In this document: positions 1-7,847 of the stretch, piece after piece
How the letters are laid out: each line of letters starts with the position of its first letter
How positions within the stretch are numbered: the stretch's first letter is position 1
Source: UBA7236 sp964638865
GTDB taxonomy: Bacteria > Bacteroidota > Bacteroidia > Chitinophagales > BACL12
Assembly (NCBI GenBank): GCA_964638865.1
Contig: CAZXBG010000089.1
Span: 1-17,493, forward strand
Reading direction: 5' to 3'
Length of the DNA stretch: 17,493 bases
Translations under genes and position numbers: made by a program
Notes under the pieces: generated by a model
Database searches by the model: none
Told to the model about the DNA's origin: nothing
The model's input: only the letters and a program-made list of their open reading frames with translations

Positions 1-108
1 AAATCCATACCTATAACCACTTCCAACCTCCCAACTCCTCCCCACCATCATCATCCCGCCGGGATCATAATCCAAATCCCTGAAAACCACTGGTGAAAGA
101 TATTTCAT
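1..108 (-). CDS. RHS repeat-associated core domain, partial (runs off left edge)
   Basis: Reading the minus strand from an ATG at 108-106 gives 36 codons that are still open at base 1. The translation contains LDYDPGGMMMVGRSW followed by GSGYRYGF. This closely resembles the start of the RHS-associated core domain (typically DYYPFGMxMxGRS...YRYGFNGKE), which sits just before the variable C-terminal toxin or tip domain in RHS/YD-repeat proteins. Upstream the frame stays open only to a TGA at 201-199, and I see no YD repeats there. So either this is a short tip cassette or orphon, or it is the decayed remnant of a larger RHS gene. The usual FG after YYP is replaced by GG. The assignment rests on pattern memory of about 25 residues. 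The start codon and whether the gene is intact cannot be judged from this window. Confidence 0.55.
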   Translation of the reverse strand, partial: MKYLSPVVFRDLDYDPGGMMMVGRSWEVGSGYRYGF

Positions 109-509
109 TCTATAAAAATAACAATAATCTACAATTTCATTATTTGGTATTTCAATCTCCAATAGTTTGGCACTCCTTCCCCGAATTCCCTGTGTTGCTC
201 ACCAATATAATTGATTTTGATTTGTGTGCGTGGACGGCTATTTAAAGTTTTATTTTCAATTTCTGACTAAATACCGAAACTGTTTAGATTAATAAAGAGT
301 ATTAAAAATTAATAATGAAACAATCCGCTGCGAATTGAATTTTTTGACCTCAAACTTCTATTTCCCGACTCTGTGTCCAAAAAAATCATTTGCCAAGAAG
401 AACAACTAATTTAAATTTCTTTTATTTGAACCCCACCCCTTTGTTTTCCCGTTTCCCCTGTCCCTTGTCCCCTACCCCTTGTCCCTTGTCCGCTATCCCT
501 TGGCCCTTC
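109..509. other. Non-coding region between the RHS fragment and rsmD
   Basis: This is about 400 bases of AT-rich sequence without a convincing gene. Bases 109-430 show no promoter, RNA or repeat that I can support. The right end (448-510) is the heptamer array described separately. Short open frames across the array on both strands merely translate the repeat (KGQG-like units on the minus strand) and are not believable proteins. Confidence 0.7.
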
Positions 510-510
510 T
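448..510. repeat. Heptanucleotide short tandem repeat array (CCCTTGT-type)
   Basis: From 455 to 510 the sequence divides without a gap into eight 7-base units: CCCCTGT, CCCTTGT, CCCCTAC, CCCTTGT, CCCTTGT, CCGCTAT, CCCTTGG, CCCTTCT. A weaker unit, CCCGTTT, precedes them at 448-454. The consensus is CCCTTGT (ACAAGGG on the other strand). The array ends at the rsmD stop codon (TCA at 510-512, read as TGA on the minus strand), so it is the immediate 3' flank of rsmD. The base composition is very C-rich against an AT-rich background. It resembles the heptameric short tandem repeats known in cyanobacteria and seen in some Bacteroidota. The function is unknown. Confidence 0.8.
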
Positions 511-1043
511 CACTCTTTCGCAAAAACATGAAAAAACGTAGTCCCATAATTTCTTTTCCGCAAAAAGTTAGGATGCTCATCAAAAGTATATTTTTGATTT
601 GTTTCCAAAATAAACCATCCACCGGCATTTAATAATTGCATTTCAAAAACCTCTTCGGGTAATGCAGGAATATTTTCCAAAGGATAAGGCGGGCCGGCAA
701 AAATGATATCAAATTTCTTTTTTGTGGAGCGTATATATTCAAAAACATCCATTCGCAGCACATTGATGTTCATATCCAGATCATCCGACATTTTTTTAAT
801 AAAATCGGTGCTGCGTTTATCCATTTCTACACTTACAATATCCTCACAACCACGCGAAGCCATTTCGTAACAAATGCTTCCGGTGCCGGAAAAAAGATCG
901 AGAAAACTAATTTCATCCAATTCAAAATTATTGGTGAGAATATTAAATAATCCCTCTTTTGCAAAATCGGTAGTGGGCCTTGCAGGTAGGTTGGAAGGCG
1001 GATTAAAGCGACGACCCTTGAATTTTCCCGTGTTTATTCGCAT
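510..1043 (-). CDS. rsmD: 16S rRNA (guanine(966)-N(2))-methyltransferase RsmD-like
   Basis: This 177-residue protein matches the RsmD family, a Rossmann-fold SAM methyltransferase that modifies G966 of 16S rRNA on the 30S subunit. Visible features are the N-terminal MRINTGKFKGRR, the RPTTDFAKEGLFNIL segment (residues 22-36, family form RPTxDRxREALFN) and the SAM-binding LDLFSGTGS near residue 48. The catalytic motif IV should read DPPY but here is AGPPY, with Gly117 (codon GGC at 695-693) where Asp is expected. One base change from GAC would explain it. This may weaken catalysis, or it may be a lineage variant or a sequencing error. The length is normal for Bacteroidota RsmD. The ATG overlaps the last 10 bases of the DUF3822 gene, so the two are probably translationally coupled. 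The stop codon runs straight into a heptamer repeat array. Confidence 0.85.
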   Translation of the reverse strand: MRINTGKFKGRRFNPPSNLPARPTTDFAKEGLFNILTNNFELDEISFLDLFSGTGSICYEMASRGCEDIVSVEMDKRSTDFIKKMSDDLDMNINVLRMDVFEYIRSTKKKFDIIFAGPPYPLENIPALPEEVFEMQLLNAGGWFILETNQKYTFDEHPNFLRKRNYGTTFFHVFAKE

Positions 1044-1906
1044 AGGTCGAGGCTCATCAGACTATTATAATAATAAAATGGTTTTTCTTGTAATTCTTTT
1101 GGCAATATAATATTTTCGTTTAACGCAACAAACGAAATTGTTTTGAAAAATTTCCATAATTCACCGAATAAAAGTGAATCGGGCATAATTTCTCCCGATA
1201 ATTTAAGATCACAATTTTCGCGATCGATATTATATTGGTCGGAAACTAATAATACATAATATAAAAAATCATCCTTGTTCACAAAACGAAACTGGTTCAT
1301 GAATTTGAATTCCTTTTTTTCAAAATATAAAACATGTATCACTCCCGGTTTAATATCCAGAATTAATTGTTGGTCAAAAAAATCATCCTTATTGCGCACC
1401 GCATTTTCCAAAATAGAAGTCCCGATATGAATTATTTTAGGATTCGGAAAAACCTCATCAATATAATTTAATTCTTCAGAGCTAATAGAAAATACATTTT
1501 TAATAAAGAGTTTATTGATATTATTCACCAAAACTTTGTCGTCCTTTTCAAGTGTTGCCGTTAATTCCAGATAATTGCGTTTTTTATCCTCCTCATAAAT
1601 AACTCTTGGAATTAAGGTAAAAGGATTGCCACACACACAAACCTTCACTTCATGAAAGGGAACTTGCAATACATCCTCACTGGTGACCGAAATTTTCAGT
1701 TTATTGAGCATTTCTGTCGGAGAGGCTGCATTCAATTGTACGGTTTTAAGCAACATCAAATTGCCGCTGCGTTTTTCATAAATGGCATAGGAATATTGCT
1801 GTTCTTCCAACTGAAACAGCAGCGAACAATGTTTAGTAAAGTCTTTGTTAAAATCTTTGTCTATGTAATTATACATTTGGGGCGTAAAAATAGCTGTTTT
1901 TTTCAA
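1034..1906 (-). CDS. DUF3822 family protein
   Basis: This protein has 290 residues from a TTG at 1906-1904, or 280 from an ATG at 1876-1874. I cannot decide between these starts, and neither has a clear ribosome binding site. It matches what I remember of DUF3822, a Bacteroidota-specific family with a possible actin-like ATPase fold that is commonly encoded just before rsmD. Supporting segments are SYAIYEKRSGNLMLLK near the N-terminus, FHEVKVCVCGNPFTLIPR in the middle, and the C-terminal DQYNIDRENCDLKLSGEI. There is no signal peptide or membrane segment, so it is probably cytoplasmic. The biochemical role is unknown. The 10-base overlap with rsmD indicates one transcript. The family call comes from memory and synteny and was not searched. 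Confidence 0.75.
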   Translation of the reverse strand: MKKTAIFTPQMYNYIDKDFNKDFTKHCSLLFQLEEQQYSYAIYEKRSGNLMLLKTVQLNAASPTEMLNKLKISVTSEDVLQVPFHEVKVCVCGNPFTLIPRVIYEEDKKRNYLELTATLEKDDKVLVNNINKLFIKNVFSISSEELNYIDEVFPNPKIIHIGTSILENAVRNKDDFFDQQLILDIKPGVIHVLYFEKKEFKFMNQFRFVNKDDFLYYVLLVSDQYNIDRENCDLKLSGEIMPDSLLFGELWKFFKTISFVALNENIILPKELQEKPFYYYNSLMSLDLCE

Positions 1907-1933
1907 GTGACCTCTAAATCAGTCATGTCGTTG

Positions 1934-1941
1934 TAACTTTG
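1934..1941 (+). promoter_or_regulatory. Bacteroidota -7 promoter element before hemB
   Basis: TAACTTTG matches the Bacteroidota -7 consensus TAnnTTTG exactly and lies 21 bases before the proposed hemB ATG. That would give a 5' leader of roughly 15 bases. I see no good TTTG element about 20 bases upstream. The element lies in the 56-bp gap between divergent genes. Confidence 0.5.
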
Positions 1942-1962
1942 CAGCCTAAAATACCGTATTTT

Positions 1963-2931
1963 ATGTTTATTCGTCCGAGAAGATTGCGCAAAACGGAAAT
2001 TTTGCGCGAAATGGTGGCTGAGACCCGACTTCACAAAAATATGTTCATCTACCCGCTTTTTGTTATGAAAGGGCAGAACTTAAAACATGAAATTGGCGCA
2101 ATGCCCGGTGTTTATCACTTTTCTGCAGATACTTTAAGCAAAGAAATTGAATCCTGCCTCAAAGTTGGCATTAACAAATTTTTGCTTTTCGGAGTTGGGG
2201 AGAATAAGGATGCCGAAGCTACTTCCTCTTTCGATTTTACAAATGCCGTTGCCAATGCTGTGCGCACTATGCGTGCCGATTTTGGCAATGATGTGATGAT
2301 TACCACCGATGTTTGTATGTGCGCTTATACCGATCACGGGCATTGCGGGATCATTCACGGGCACGAAATTGTAAATGATGAAAGTGTGGAAGTGCTGGCA
2401 AAAATGGCATTGATGCACGCAGAAGCCGGAGCCGATATTGTTGCACCAAGCGATATGATGGACGGGCGAGTTGGTGCAATTCGTCAAAAACTCGATGAAG
2501 GCGGCTTTTCCAATACTGCAATTATGAGTTATTCGGTAAAATACGCCTCCGGATATTACGGACCTTTCCGGGAAGCCGCTGATTCGGCACCATCTTTTGG
2601 CGACAGAAAAACGTATCAGATGGATTTCAGAAATCCGAGAGAATCACTCAAAGAAGCTTTATTGGACGCTGATGAAGGTGCGGATATACTTATGGTAAAA
2701 CCTGCACTGGCATATTTGGATGTTATTAAAATGGTGAAAGAAAATACGCTACTCCCACTCGCCTGTTACAATGTTTCGGGAGAATATTCTATGGTTAAAG
2801 CAGCTTCCCTAAAAGGTTGGATAGATGAACAAAGGATTGTTATGGAAAATATGCATGCTTTTGCAAGAGCCGGGGCGGATATTATTATTACCTATCACGC
2901 GAAGGATATTTTGGAGAAGGGTTGGTTGTAA
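1963..2931 (+). CDS. hemB: Porphobilinogen synthase (delta-aminolevulinate dehydratase)
   Basis: HemB condenses two 5-aminolevulinate molecules to porphobilinogen in the cytoplasm, the second step of tetrapyrrole synthesis from ALA. I chose the ATG at 1963 (322 residues, normal for the family), because MFIRPRRLRKTEILREMV aligns with the usual N-terminus. An in-frame TTG at 1939 overlaps the probable promoter and is less likely. The two active-site lysines are visible: Lys193 in SYSVKYASGYYGPFREA, and the Schiff-base Lys246 in MVKPALAYLDV. The zinc site is the three-cysteine type, Cys118, Cys120 and Cys128 in DVCMCAYTDHGHCG, so a Zn-dependent enzyme is expected. It is transcribed alone and divergently from the DUF3822-rsmD operon. 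There are no other haem genes in the window. Confidence 0.97.
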   Translation: MFIRPRRLRKTEILREMVAETRLHKNMFIYPLFVMKGQNLKHEIGAMPGVYHFSADTLSKEIESCLKVGINKFLLFGVGENKDAEATSSFDFTNAVANAVRTMRADFGNDVMITTDVCMCAYTDHGHCGIIHGHEIVNDESVEVLAKMALMHAEAGADIVAPSDMMDGRVGAIRQKLDEGGFSNTAIMSYSVKYASGYYGPFREAADSAPSFGDRKTYQMDFRNPRESLKEALLDADEGADILMVKPALAYLDVIKMVKENTLLPLACYNVSGEYSMVKAASLKGWIDEQRIVMENMHAFARAGADIIITYHAKDILEKGWL

Positions 2932-2938
2932 ACGGAAG

Positions 2939-3000
2939 TTCAGATCAAATTTTTTGGACTCGGATTGAAGAGAATATACGAATGTGAAGGATGATCTGAA
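2939..3000. repeat. 9-bp inverted repeat downstream of hemB
   Basis: TTCAGATCA (2939-2947) and TGATCTGAA (2992-3000) are perfect reverse complements separated by 44 bases, starting 7 bases after the hemB stop. There is no T-tract, and the loop is long for a terminator. It could fold in the hemB mRNA 3' end or be chance. The rest of the 230-base gap to the next gene shows nothing I can support. Confidence 0.3.
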
Positions 3001-3161
3001 ATCATTTCCGGGGATATTTATTTTGGCACTGCTAAATACAAATAATATTAAAGCTATTTACGTTTACAGGCAGACAGTTGAGGAGGCAATTGTTGTGAAG
3101 TTAGCGCTATGCCAACCGTATTCAAATAGGTGTTTACGCTGAATAAAATAGAATTTTAATC

Positions 3162-4001
3162 ATGAGCGCAAGATTAATTGGTTTATTTTTTATTTTTACG
3201 ATGAATTCTCTAGCTTCAATATATGGCCAGGATATTCCTTATAGTCTGATAGCAAATAAAATTAATGAATGCTCAAATAAAGATACTATTGTATTTAAAA
3301 TAGATAATGTCAACCTGAATAATAAATATTACGAGGCATTTTATTATAATAGCAACCATCAATTATTAACATTCAAAAAAATGACCAATTCAGATACTGC
3401 CTTTTTTCAAAGGCAGTATCAATATGATCAGTGTGCAAATTTAACTGGTGAGTCACTTATTGATATACCAACAAATAAAATTAACTATTATACCTACTTC
3501 AATGAATATAAATTCGGAAAATTAAAATTAACGAAAGTGATACAAACAAATGTGATAATGAAATATAAATATAATATTTCCGGCAAATTAAAACAAATTT
3601 ACATAAATACACAAAATGACAGCATGGAGTTTATATTTGGTTATCCTCAACAATTTGAGTATGATTTTGAATATGACACGAAAAAAATATATTCCTATAA
3701 AAAGGCGAAATTGGTAAAAGTCGAAATAAACAAATTTCATCCTCAATTTACAGAAACATCAACTATAAAATACAGATATAATTCACAAGGTAATCTAATT
3801 GAGGAGCAAAATATAGAAGATGATTATTTACTTAAGGATATCATTTATAACTATGATGAACATCAAAGGCCCATAAATATAACAATAGGGTATATTATAA
3901 TGAACCTAACTTATATTTCAATACATGATGCAACGCCAGATAAAATGCATATTTTTCGGAATAATAAATTATCTGATGAAGTCACTATAAAAGCATTTTA
4001 A
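3162..4001 (+). CDS. Secreted protein with YD/RHS-like repeats, function unknown
   Basis: This 279-residue protein has an N-terminal signal peptide: a hydrophobic stretch around residues 5-20, with probable cleavage near GQ at 22-23. The mature part contains repeated beta-hairpin-like units of the form Y-x-Y-(D/N)-x-x-x-(K/N/R)-(L/P): FYYNSNHQLLTF (60-71), YQYDQCANLTG (86-96), YKYNISGKLKQI (135-146), FEYDTKKI (169-176), YRYNSQGNLIEE (204-215) and YNYDEHQRPINI (229-240). These resemble degenerate YD/RHS repeats, which wrap into a shell in RHS proteins. There is no C-terminal T9SS sorting domain and no lipobox, so it is probably periplasmic or secreted by another route. Codon use is strongly AT-rich compared with hemB, suggesting a fast-evolving or acquired gene. 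A perfect 12-bp hairpin lies inside codons 78-87. I cannot assign a function. Confidence 0.6.
   Translation: MSARLIGLFFIFTMNSLASIYGQDIPYSLIANKINECSNKDTIVFKIDNVNLNNKYYEAFYYNSNHQLLTFKKMTNSDTAFFQRQYQYDQCANLTGESLIDIPTNKINYYTYFNEYKFGKLKLTKVIQTNVIMKYKYNISGKLKQIYINTQNDSMEFIFGYPQQFEYDFEYDTKKIYSYKKAKLVKVEINKFHPQFTETSTIKYRYNSQGNLIEEQNIEDDYLLKDIIYNYDEHQRPINITIGYIIMNLTYISIHDATPDKMHIFRNNKLSDEVTIKAF
3393..3420. repeat. Perfect 12-bp stem hairpin inside the YD-like gene
   Basis: GATACTGCCTTT (3393-3404) and AAAGGCAGTATC (3409-3420) are exact reverse complements around a 4-base loop, TTTC. It is the longest compact perfect hairpin I found in the window. It encodes part of DTAFFQRQY. It lacks a following T-tract, so it is not a classical terminator. 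It could be an mRNA structure or a small palindromic insertion. Confidence 0.7.
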
Positions 4002-4380
4002 ATATTAATGACCGAGAATTTATTTAATATTAGTAAAAAAACCTCGCTTAAAGGATAAAAAAGTTGAATTGTGATTAGATAGGTTTTATATTACCAATAA
4101 TAATAGCATGTTTAATTCAGTTTGTGATTTGCAAATAGATACGGAAACTGAACTACAACTCTTGAAATTATTCGGGTTACATCTTGTTGAAAATGGAGAT
4201 GTTGCATCTGATCCGGCACTTTGCTACTTCTGCTACTTTTACACTTTTATCACAAATAGAAGCTAATTATTCTAGCTTAAACCGTTATTTCACACAATAT
4301 TCTTCTAACCATTACCTCTAACACTCAACTTTGCACCATCTTTACGCCTGAATATTTTTAACGATCGTAGATTTTAATCA
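4002..4380. other. 379-base gap before the MATE gene
   Basis: This is AT-rich sequence without a convincing gene. The best open frame runs from an ATG at 4108 to a TAA at 4264-4266 and encodes 52 residues, beginning MFNSVCDLQIDTETE. It has no recognisable motif or ribosome binding site, so I leave it uncalled. CAACTTTG at 4326-4333 is one base off the TAnnTTTG -7 consensus and could serve the MATE gene. Confidence 0.5.
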
Positions 4381-5712
4381 TTGCAAATAACCCTAACTTA
4401 CAAACAAATTATCATGTTGAGCCTGCCGCTTATGATAAGCAGTTTGTTCAATAATCTGATCAGTTTGATAGGAGTGGCTTTTATGGGAAGAGTTGGGGAA
4501 ACGGAGCTTGCGGCAGCCGGAGTTGCGGCCTTGATCTATATCACCTTAACAATGATTCCATACGGCTTATCCGTTGGTTTTCAGATCATTATAGCACGTA
4601 GAGCTGGGGAAAACAACCCGGAATCCATAGGGCGGATTTTTAATAATAATCTCATTTTTTTGATGGGAGTTGCCGTTTTACTTTATCTTTTTCTGGAGTT
4701 TCTCGTTCCAATTATTCTAAAACCCATGTTCAGTTCGCAAGAGGTTTATGAAGCGGGTATGACCTATCTTCATTATCGAAATTTTGAGATCTTTTTTGCA
4801 GTTTTTGCATTCACCATTTTAGGATTTTACACCAGCATTGGCAATAATCAGATCATAACGTACAGCGCAATACTAATGCTCGTGGTGAATGTGTTTTTTA
4901 ATTACAATCTCGTTTTTGGAAAAATGGGATTTCCGGAAATGGGGATTGCAGGAGCAGGTTTAGCATCTTTGATATCCTCCACAGCAGCTTGCGGATTAAA
5001 TTTTTTCTATCTCCTATTCTCCAAATTCAGAAAACAATTCGGGTTGTTCAAATTCACCAAATTTGATTGGCAATTAGTAAAAGCAGGGCTAAACCTATCA
5101 GGACCTGTTGTTTTACAACACATACTTTCCACCGGAACCTGGGTAATCTTTTTTCTTATGATCGAAAAAATGGGACCGGCATCACTTGCCGCCTCCAATG
5201 TGGCAAAAGAAGTGTACATGGTTTTGGGAATTACAACCTGGGGAATTGCGAATGCTACAAATAGTTTGATCAGCAACCTTATCGGTCAGGGTCGGCAAGA
5301 CGAAATATTTGTTTTGTTGAGGAAGGTAATAATAGTTGCACTAGGGTTTTCATTTCTGTTCTTCTTATTTATTATGATCTATCCCCAGGGATTTATAAAG
5401 ATCTTTACAAATGATGTTACCATCATTCAACTTGCAACTAATCCCGTTAGGATAGTAGGGGTATGTTTGATCATTATGTCTGTATCCAGTATACTCTTCA
5501 GAGCAGTAACCGGCACTGGTGCTACCAGATATTCGCTTTTGCTTGTTTTCATAACGCTGATCGTATATATGGTCTATGTTATTATTCTGATAAAAGTGCT
5601 GCATGTAAATCTCACAGTTGCCTGGACCAGCGAAATAGTATATTGGCTCGTTTTAGCCTGGTTGTGTTGGAAATATCTAAAGAGCGGTCGCTGGAAAGAA
5701 TACAAAGTTTGA
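4381..5712 (+). CDS. MATE family efflux transporter
   Basis: This 443-residue, very hydrophobic protein has about 12 predicted membrane segments in two similar halves, matching the MATE family of Na+- or H+-driven multidrug and metabolite exporters in the inner membrane. Typical segments are the N-terminal TYKQIIMLSLPLMISSLFNN, then GVAFMGRVGETELAAAGVAALIY in helix 2, PYGLSVGFQIIIARRAGE, and the mid-protein MGFPEMGIAGAGLASLIS. I use the TTG at 4381 as start. An in-frame TAA lies two codons before it (4375-4377), and starting at the next ATG (4414) would remove the conserved TYKQI segment. The length is normal. The substrate cannot be predicted. It stands alone between two gaps, so it is probably transcribed by itself or with the T9SS gene 113 bases downstream. 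Confidence 0.93.
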   Translation: MQITLTYKQIIMLSLPLMISSLFNNLISLIGVAFMGRVGETELAAAGVAALIYITLTMIPYGLSVGFQIIIARRAGENNPESIGRIFNNNLIFLMGVAVLLYLFLEFLVPIILKPMFSSQEVYEAGMTYLHYRNFEIFFAVFAFTILGFYTSIGNNQIITYSAILMLVVNVFFNYNLVFGKMGFPEMGIAGAGLASLISSTAACGLNFFYLLFSKFRKQFGLFKFTKFDWQLVKAGLNLSGPVVLQHILSTGTWVIFFLMIEKMGPASLAASNVAKEVYMVLGITTWGIANATNSLISNLIGQGRQDEIFVLLRKVIIVALGFSFLFFLFIMIYPQGFIKIFTNDVTIIQLATNPVRIVGVCLIIMSVSSILFRAVTGTGATRYSLLLVFITLIVYMVYVIILIKVLHVNLTVAWTSEIVYWLVLAWLCWKYLKSGRWKEYKV

Positions 5713-5825
5713 CCGCGGATTTTAAAGTATTTGACAGAGGACACGCATATTTTTATTGGTAGTGCTATTATAGATTTTATTGTTTAAATTTGGTTTTTGA
5801 ATTGTATTTATTTAATCTTTAGGAT

Positions 5826-7700
5826 ATGAAAAAAATAATTTTATTGGTTTTTATCGCCGGCAAAATTGCTGTCGCGCAGTCGGTTATGGAATACCCGGTA
5901 GCTGTTCCCATTACATACCTTGGTCTGTCAAAAAAAATGACAGATATTCCGCATCCCGGAAATAATGAAAAGGATGCCTATGTAAAGATCAAACAACATG
6001 AAGATGAGGAACGGAATATGGAAAATATCCCGGCAAATAAAAATATCAGGATCACCGACGATGCATTACAAACAACTTTTTTAAAAACTGAAGTTACCGG
6101 GTTAACCGTTTTAGATAATTATGAAGGATTAAAATCAAATTATCTGCGGTCGGATAATAATATTGCCGTAGGTCCTGATCATGTGGTGCAAATAATTAAT
6201 TCCAATTATTTATTTTCCTATTTAAGAGTATGGAATAAAAGCGGAGAAATTTTAATTAATAAAATTTCTTTTTTAGAAATATCCGGTTTTTTCGATTATG
6301 GAGATCCAAATATTATTTACGATGAACAGGCTGACAGATGGGTTATCTCTTTTCTATTTTCCGGTACAGATAATAAATTACGTATAGCAGCTTCACAAAC
6401 ATCAGACCCAACCGGTGCATGGTACATGTATGTATTTGACACGCCTGCCGGATTTCCCGACTATGAAAAGTTAGCCGTGTGGGGAGATTCCTATATTATA
6501 ACCATAGCTGCAAATAAACCAGCAAAACCAGCAGTGTATGTTTTAAACAGAGCAGAAATTTTATCGGGAGTACTCTCCTCTCCTGTTCTTATGTTTCAAC
6601 CACAAAGAGTGATACATTGGAAATGGCAGGGACTTGCTCCTATAAATGTAACAGGAAGTGCAGGAGTGCCGGAAGATGAACCGGCAATTATTGCAAGGGT
6701 TGTTGATGATGCATGGTTCGGCGCAATTCCTGAAACCGATCAAATGGAATTATTCGAATTAAATATAAATTGGGATGCTCCTTTAAGTTCCAATATGACC
6801 GGTCCATTAGATTTGCCAATTGATAATTACAACAGCGACCTCTGCGGATTTGAAGCATTATCATGTTTGCCGCAGCAAGGTTCAGAAACAGAATTATGGC
6901 CATTGAGTAATTTTATAACGGATAAATCGAAATACATGAATTTCGGTACGCACCAATCGATTGTTGCCACACATGTTTGTAATGCAGATGGTGAAGGAAC
7001 AGCCGGTATTCGTTGGTACGAATTGAGAAAATATCCTGCCGGTGAATGGTATATTTATCAGCAAGGCACTTACGCACCTGATGATAATCACAGATTTATT
7101 TCCAGTATTGCTATTAATGCTGAAGGTAGTATTGCTTTGGGATATAATATTACAGGGGAAACTTTATTTCCCGGAATGCGTGTAGTTGGTCGCGCTGCTT
7201 GCGATCCATTAAATCTGATGACCACTTCTGAAGCAATTTTTAAAGAGGGAACTTCCCCAAATCAGAAATTGGATTATGGTGATTATAACGGAATTGTTAC
7301 CGATCCTGTGGATGGTTCATTCTGGTTTACGGCACAATACAATAAATCACCAAAATGGTCGACTAATATGGTGCATTTTACTATTGATGGATGCCCGGAA
7401 GAATTTATTGAAAAAGAAAAACCCGAGCTTGCATCAGTTAAATCCATAACTAATATTCAATTATCACCAATTCCTGCAGGAAATCAAATATTATTAACTT
7501 TTGTTTCAAATAATGAGGAACTAACCACGATAGAAATTTTTAATTTAAGTGGTGAATTAATGTTTACACAAAATATTATTGCAGAAAAAGGATTTAATTC
7601 GCTCCAAATTGATACGAAACAACTTCCAAATGCGAATTATTTTTTAAATGTCAGATGTAATATTGAAAAAAGTGTGAAAACATTTTCTATTTTGAGATGA
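5826..7700 (+). CDS. T9SS type A sorting-domain secreted protein (beta-propeller-like)
   Basis: This 624-residue protein has a clear Sec signal peptide, MKKIILLVFIAGKIAVAQ, cleaved near residue 18. The last 85 residues (about 540-624) form a type A T9SS sorting domain: IQLSPIPAGNQILLTF, then IEIFNLSGELM, then LPNANYFLNV and a basic end. The usual YPNPA is changed to SPIPA, but the overall pattern is kept. The long middle region has repeated beta-strand-rich segments, such as DPNIIYDEQADRWVISF and LRIAASQTSDPTGAWYMYVFD, of the kind found in propeller-like secreted proteins. I do not recognise a catalytic domain. It should be exported to the periplasm, then moved by the type IX system to the surface or medium, where the sorting domain is usually removed. 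The ligand or substrate is unknown. Confidence 0.85.
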   Translation: MKKIILLVFIAGKIAVAQSVMEYPVAVPITYLGLSKKMTDIPHPGNNEKDAYVKIKQHEDEERNMENIPANKNIRITDDALQTTFLKTEVTGLTVLDNYEGLKSNYLRSDNNIAVGPDHVVQIINSNYLFSYLRVWNKSGEILINKISFLEISGFFDYGDPNIIYDEQADRWVISFLFSGTDNKLRIAASQTSDPTGAWYMYVFDTPAGFPDYEKLAVWGDSYIITIAANKPAKPAVYVLNRAEILSGVLSSPVLMFQPQRVIHWKWQGLAPINVTGSAGVPEDEPAIIARVVDDAWFGAIPETDQMELFELNINWDAPLSSNMTGPLDLPIDNYNSDLCGFEALSCLPQQGSETELWPLSNFITDKSKYMNFGTHQSIVATHVCNADGEGTAGIRWYELRKYPAGEWYIYQQGTYAPDDNHRFISSIAINAEGSIALGYNITGETLFPGMRVVGRAACDPLNLMTTSEAIFKEGTSPNQKLDYGDYNGIVTDPVDGSFWFTAQYNKSPKWSTNMVHFTIDGCPEEFIEKEKPELASVKSITNIQLSPIPAGNQILLTFVSNNEELTTIEIFNLSGELMFTQNIIAEKGFNSLQIDTKQLPNANYFLNVRCNIEKSVKTFSILR

Positions 7701-7719
7701 TTAAATATTTATTAAAGAA

Positions 7720-7743
7720 AAACCTATAATGGTTTATTATTTT
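7720..7743 (+). terminator. Weak possible terminator after the T9SS gene
   Basis: AAACC (7720-7724) and GGTTT (7731-7735) can pair around TATAAT, followed by ATTATTTT. The stem is only 5 bp with two GC pairs, so this is a weak candidate. Confidence 0.25.
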
Positions 7744-7773
7744 CCAAATAAATCAATCCCCGGAAAAAAAATA

Positions 7774-7804
7774 TTTGTTTATTCCATAAGTTTTATTACT
7801 TTAG
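7774..7804 (+). promoter_or_regulatory. Candidate Bacteroidota promoter for the PAS gene
   Basis: TTTG at 7774-7777 and TACTTTAG at 7797-7804 are separated by 19 bases. This fits the TTTG / TAnnTTTG spacing of Bacteroidota housekeeping promoters, with one mismatch in the -7 element (A for the last T). Transcription would start near 7810, giving a leader of about 38 bases before the ATG at 7848. Confidence 0.4.
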
Positions 7805-7847
7805 TGAATATTTAGGCAAATAATTATTTCATGTTTACACGACAACC

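Noticed and set aside
390..632. Short open frames on both strands across the heptamer array (plus 390-632, minus 422-628)
   Set aside because: They translate the repeat or the antisense of rsmD and have no family resemblance.
1939..1962. TTG at 1939 as hemB start, adding 8 residues
   Set aside because: It overlaps the -7 promoter element, and the family N-terminus begins at the ATG at 1963.
2134..2487. 117-codon minus-strand frame inside hemB, rich in His and Cys
   Set aside because: It is an antisense shadow of the conserved hemB coding sequence, including its zinc-binding region.
4108..4266. 52-codon ORF in the gap before the MATE gene
   Set aside because: No motif, ribosome binding site or promoter supports it; kept only as a remark.
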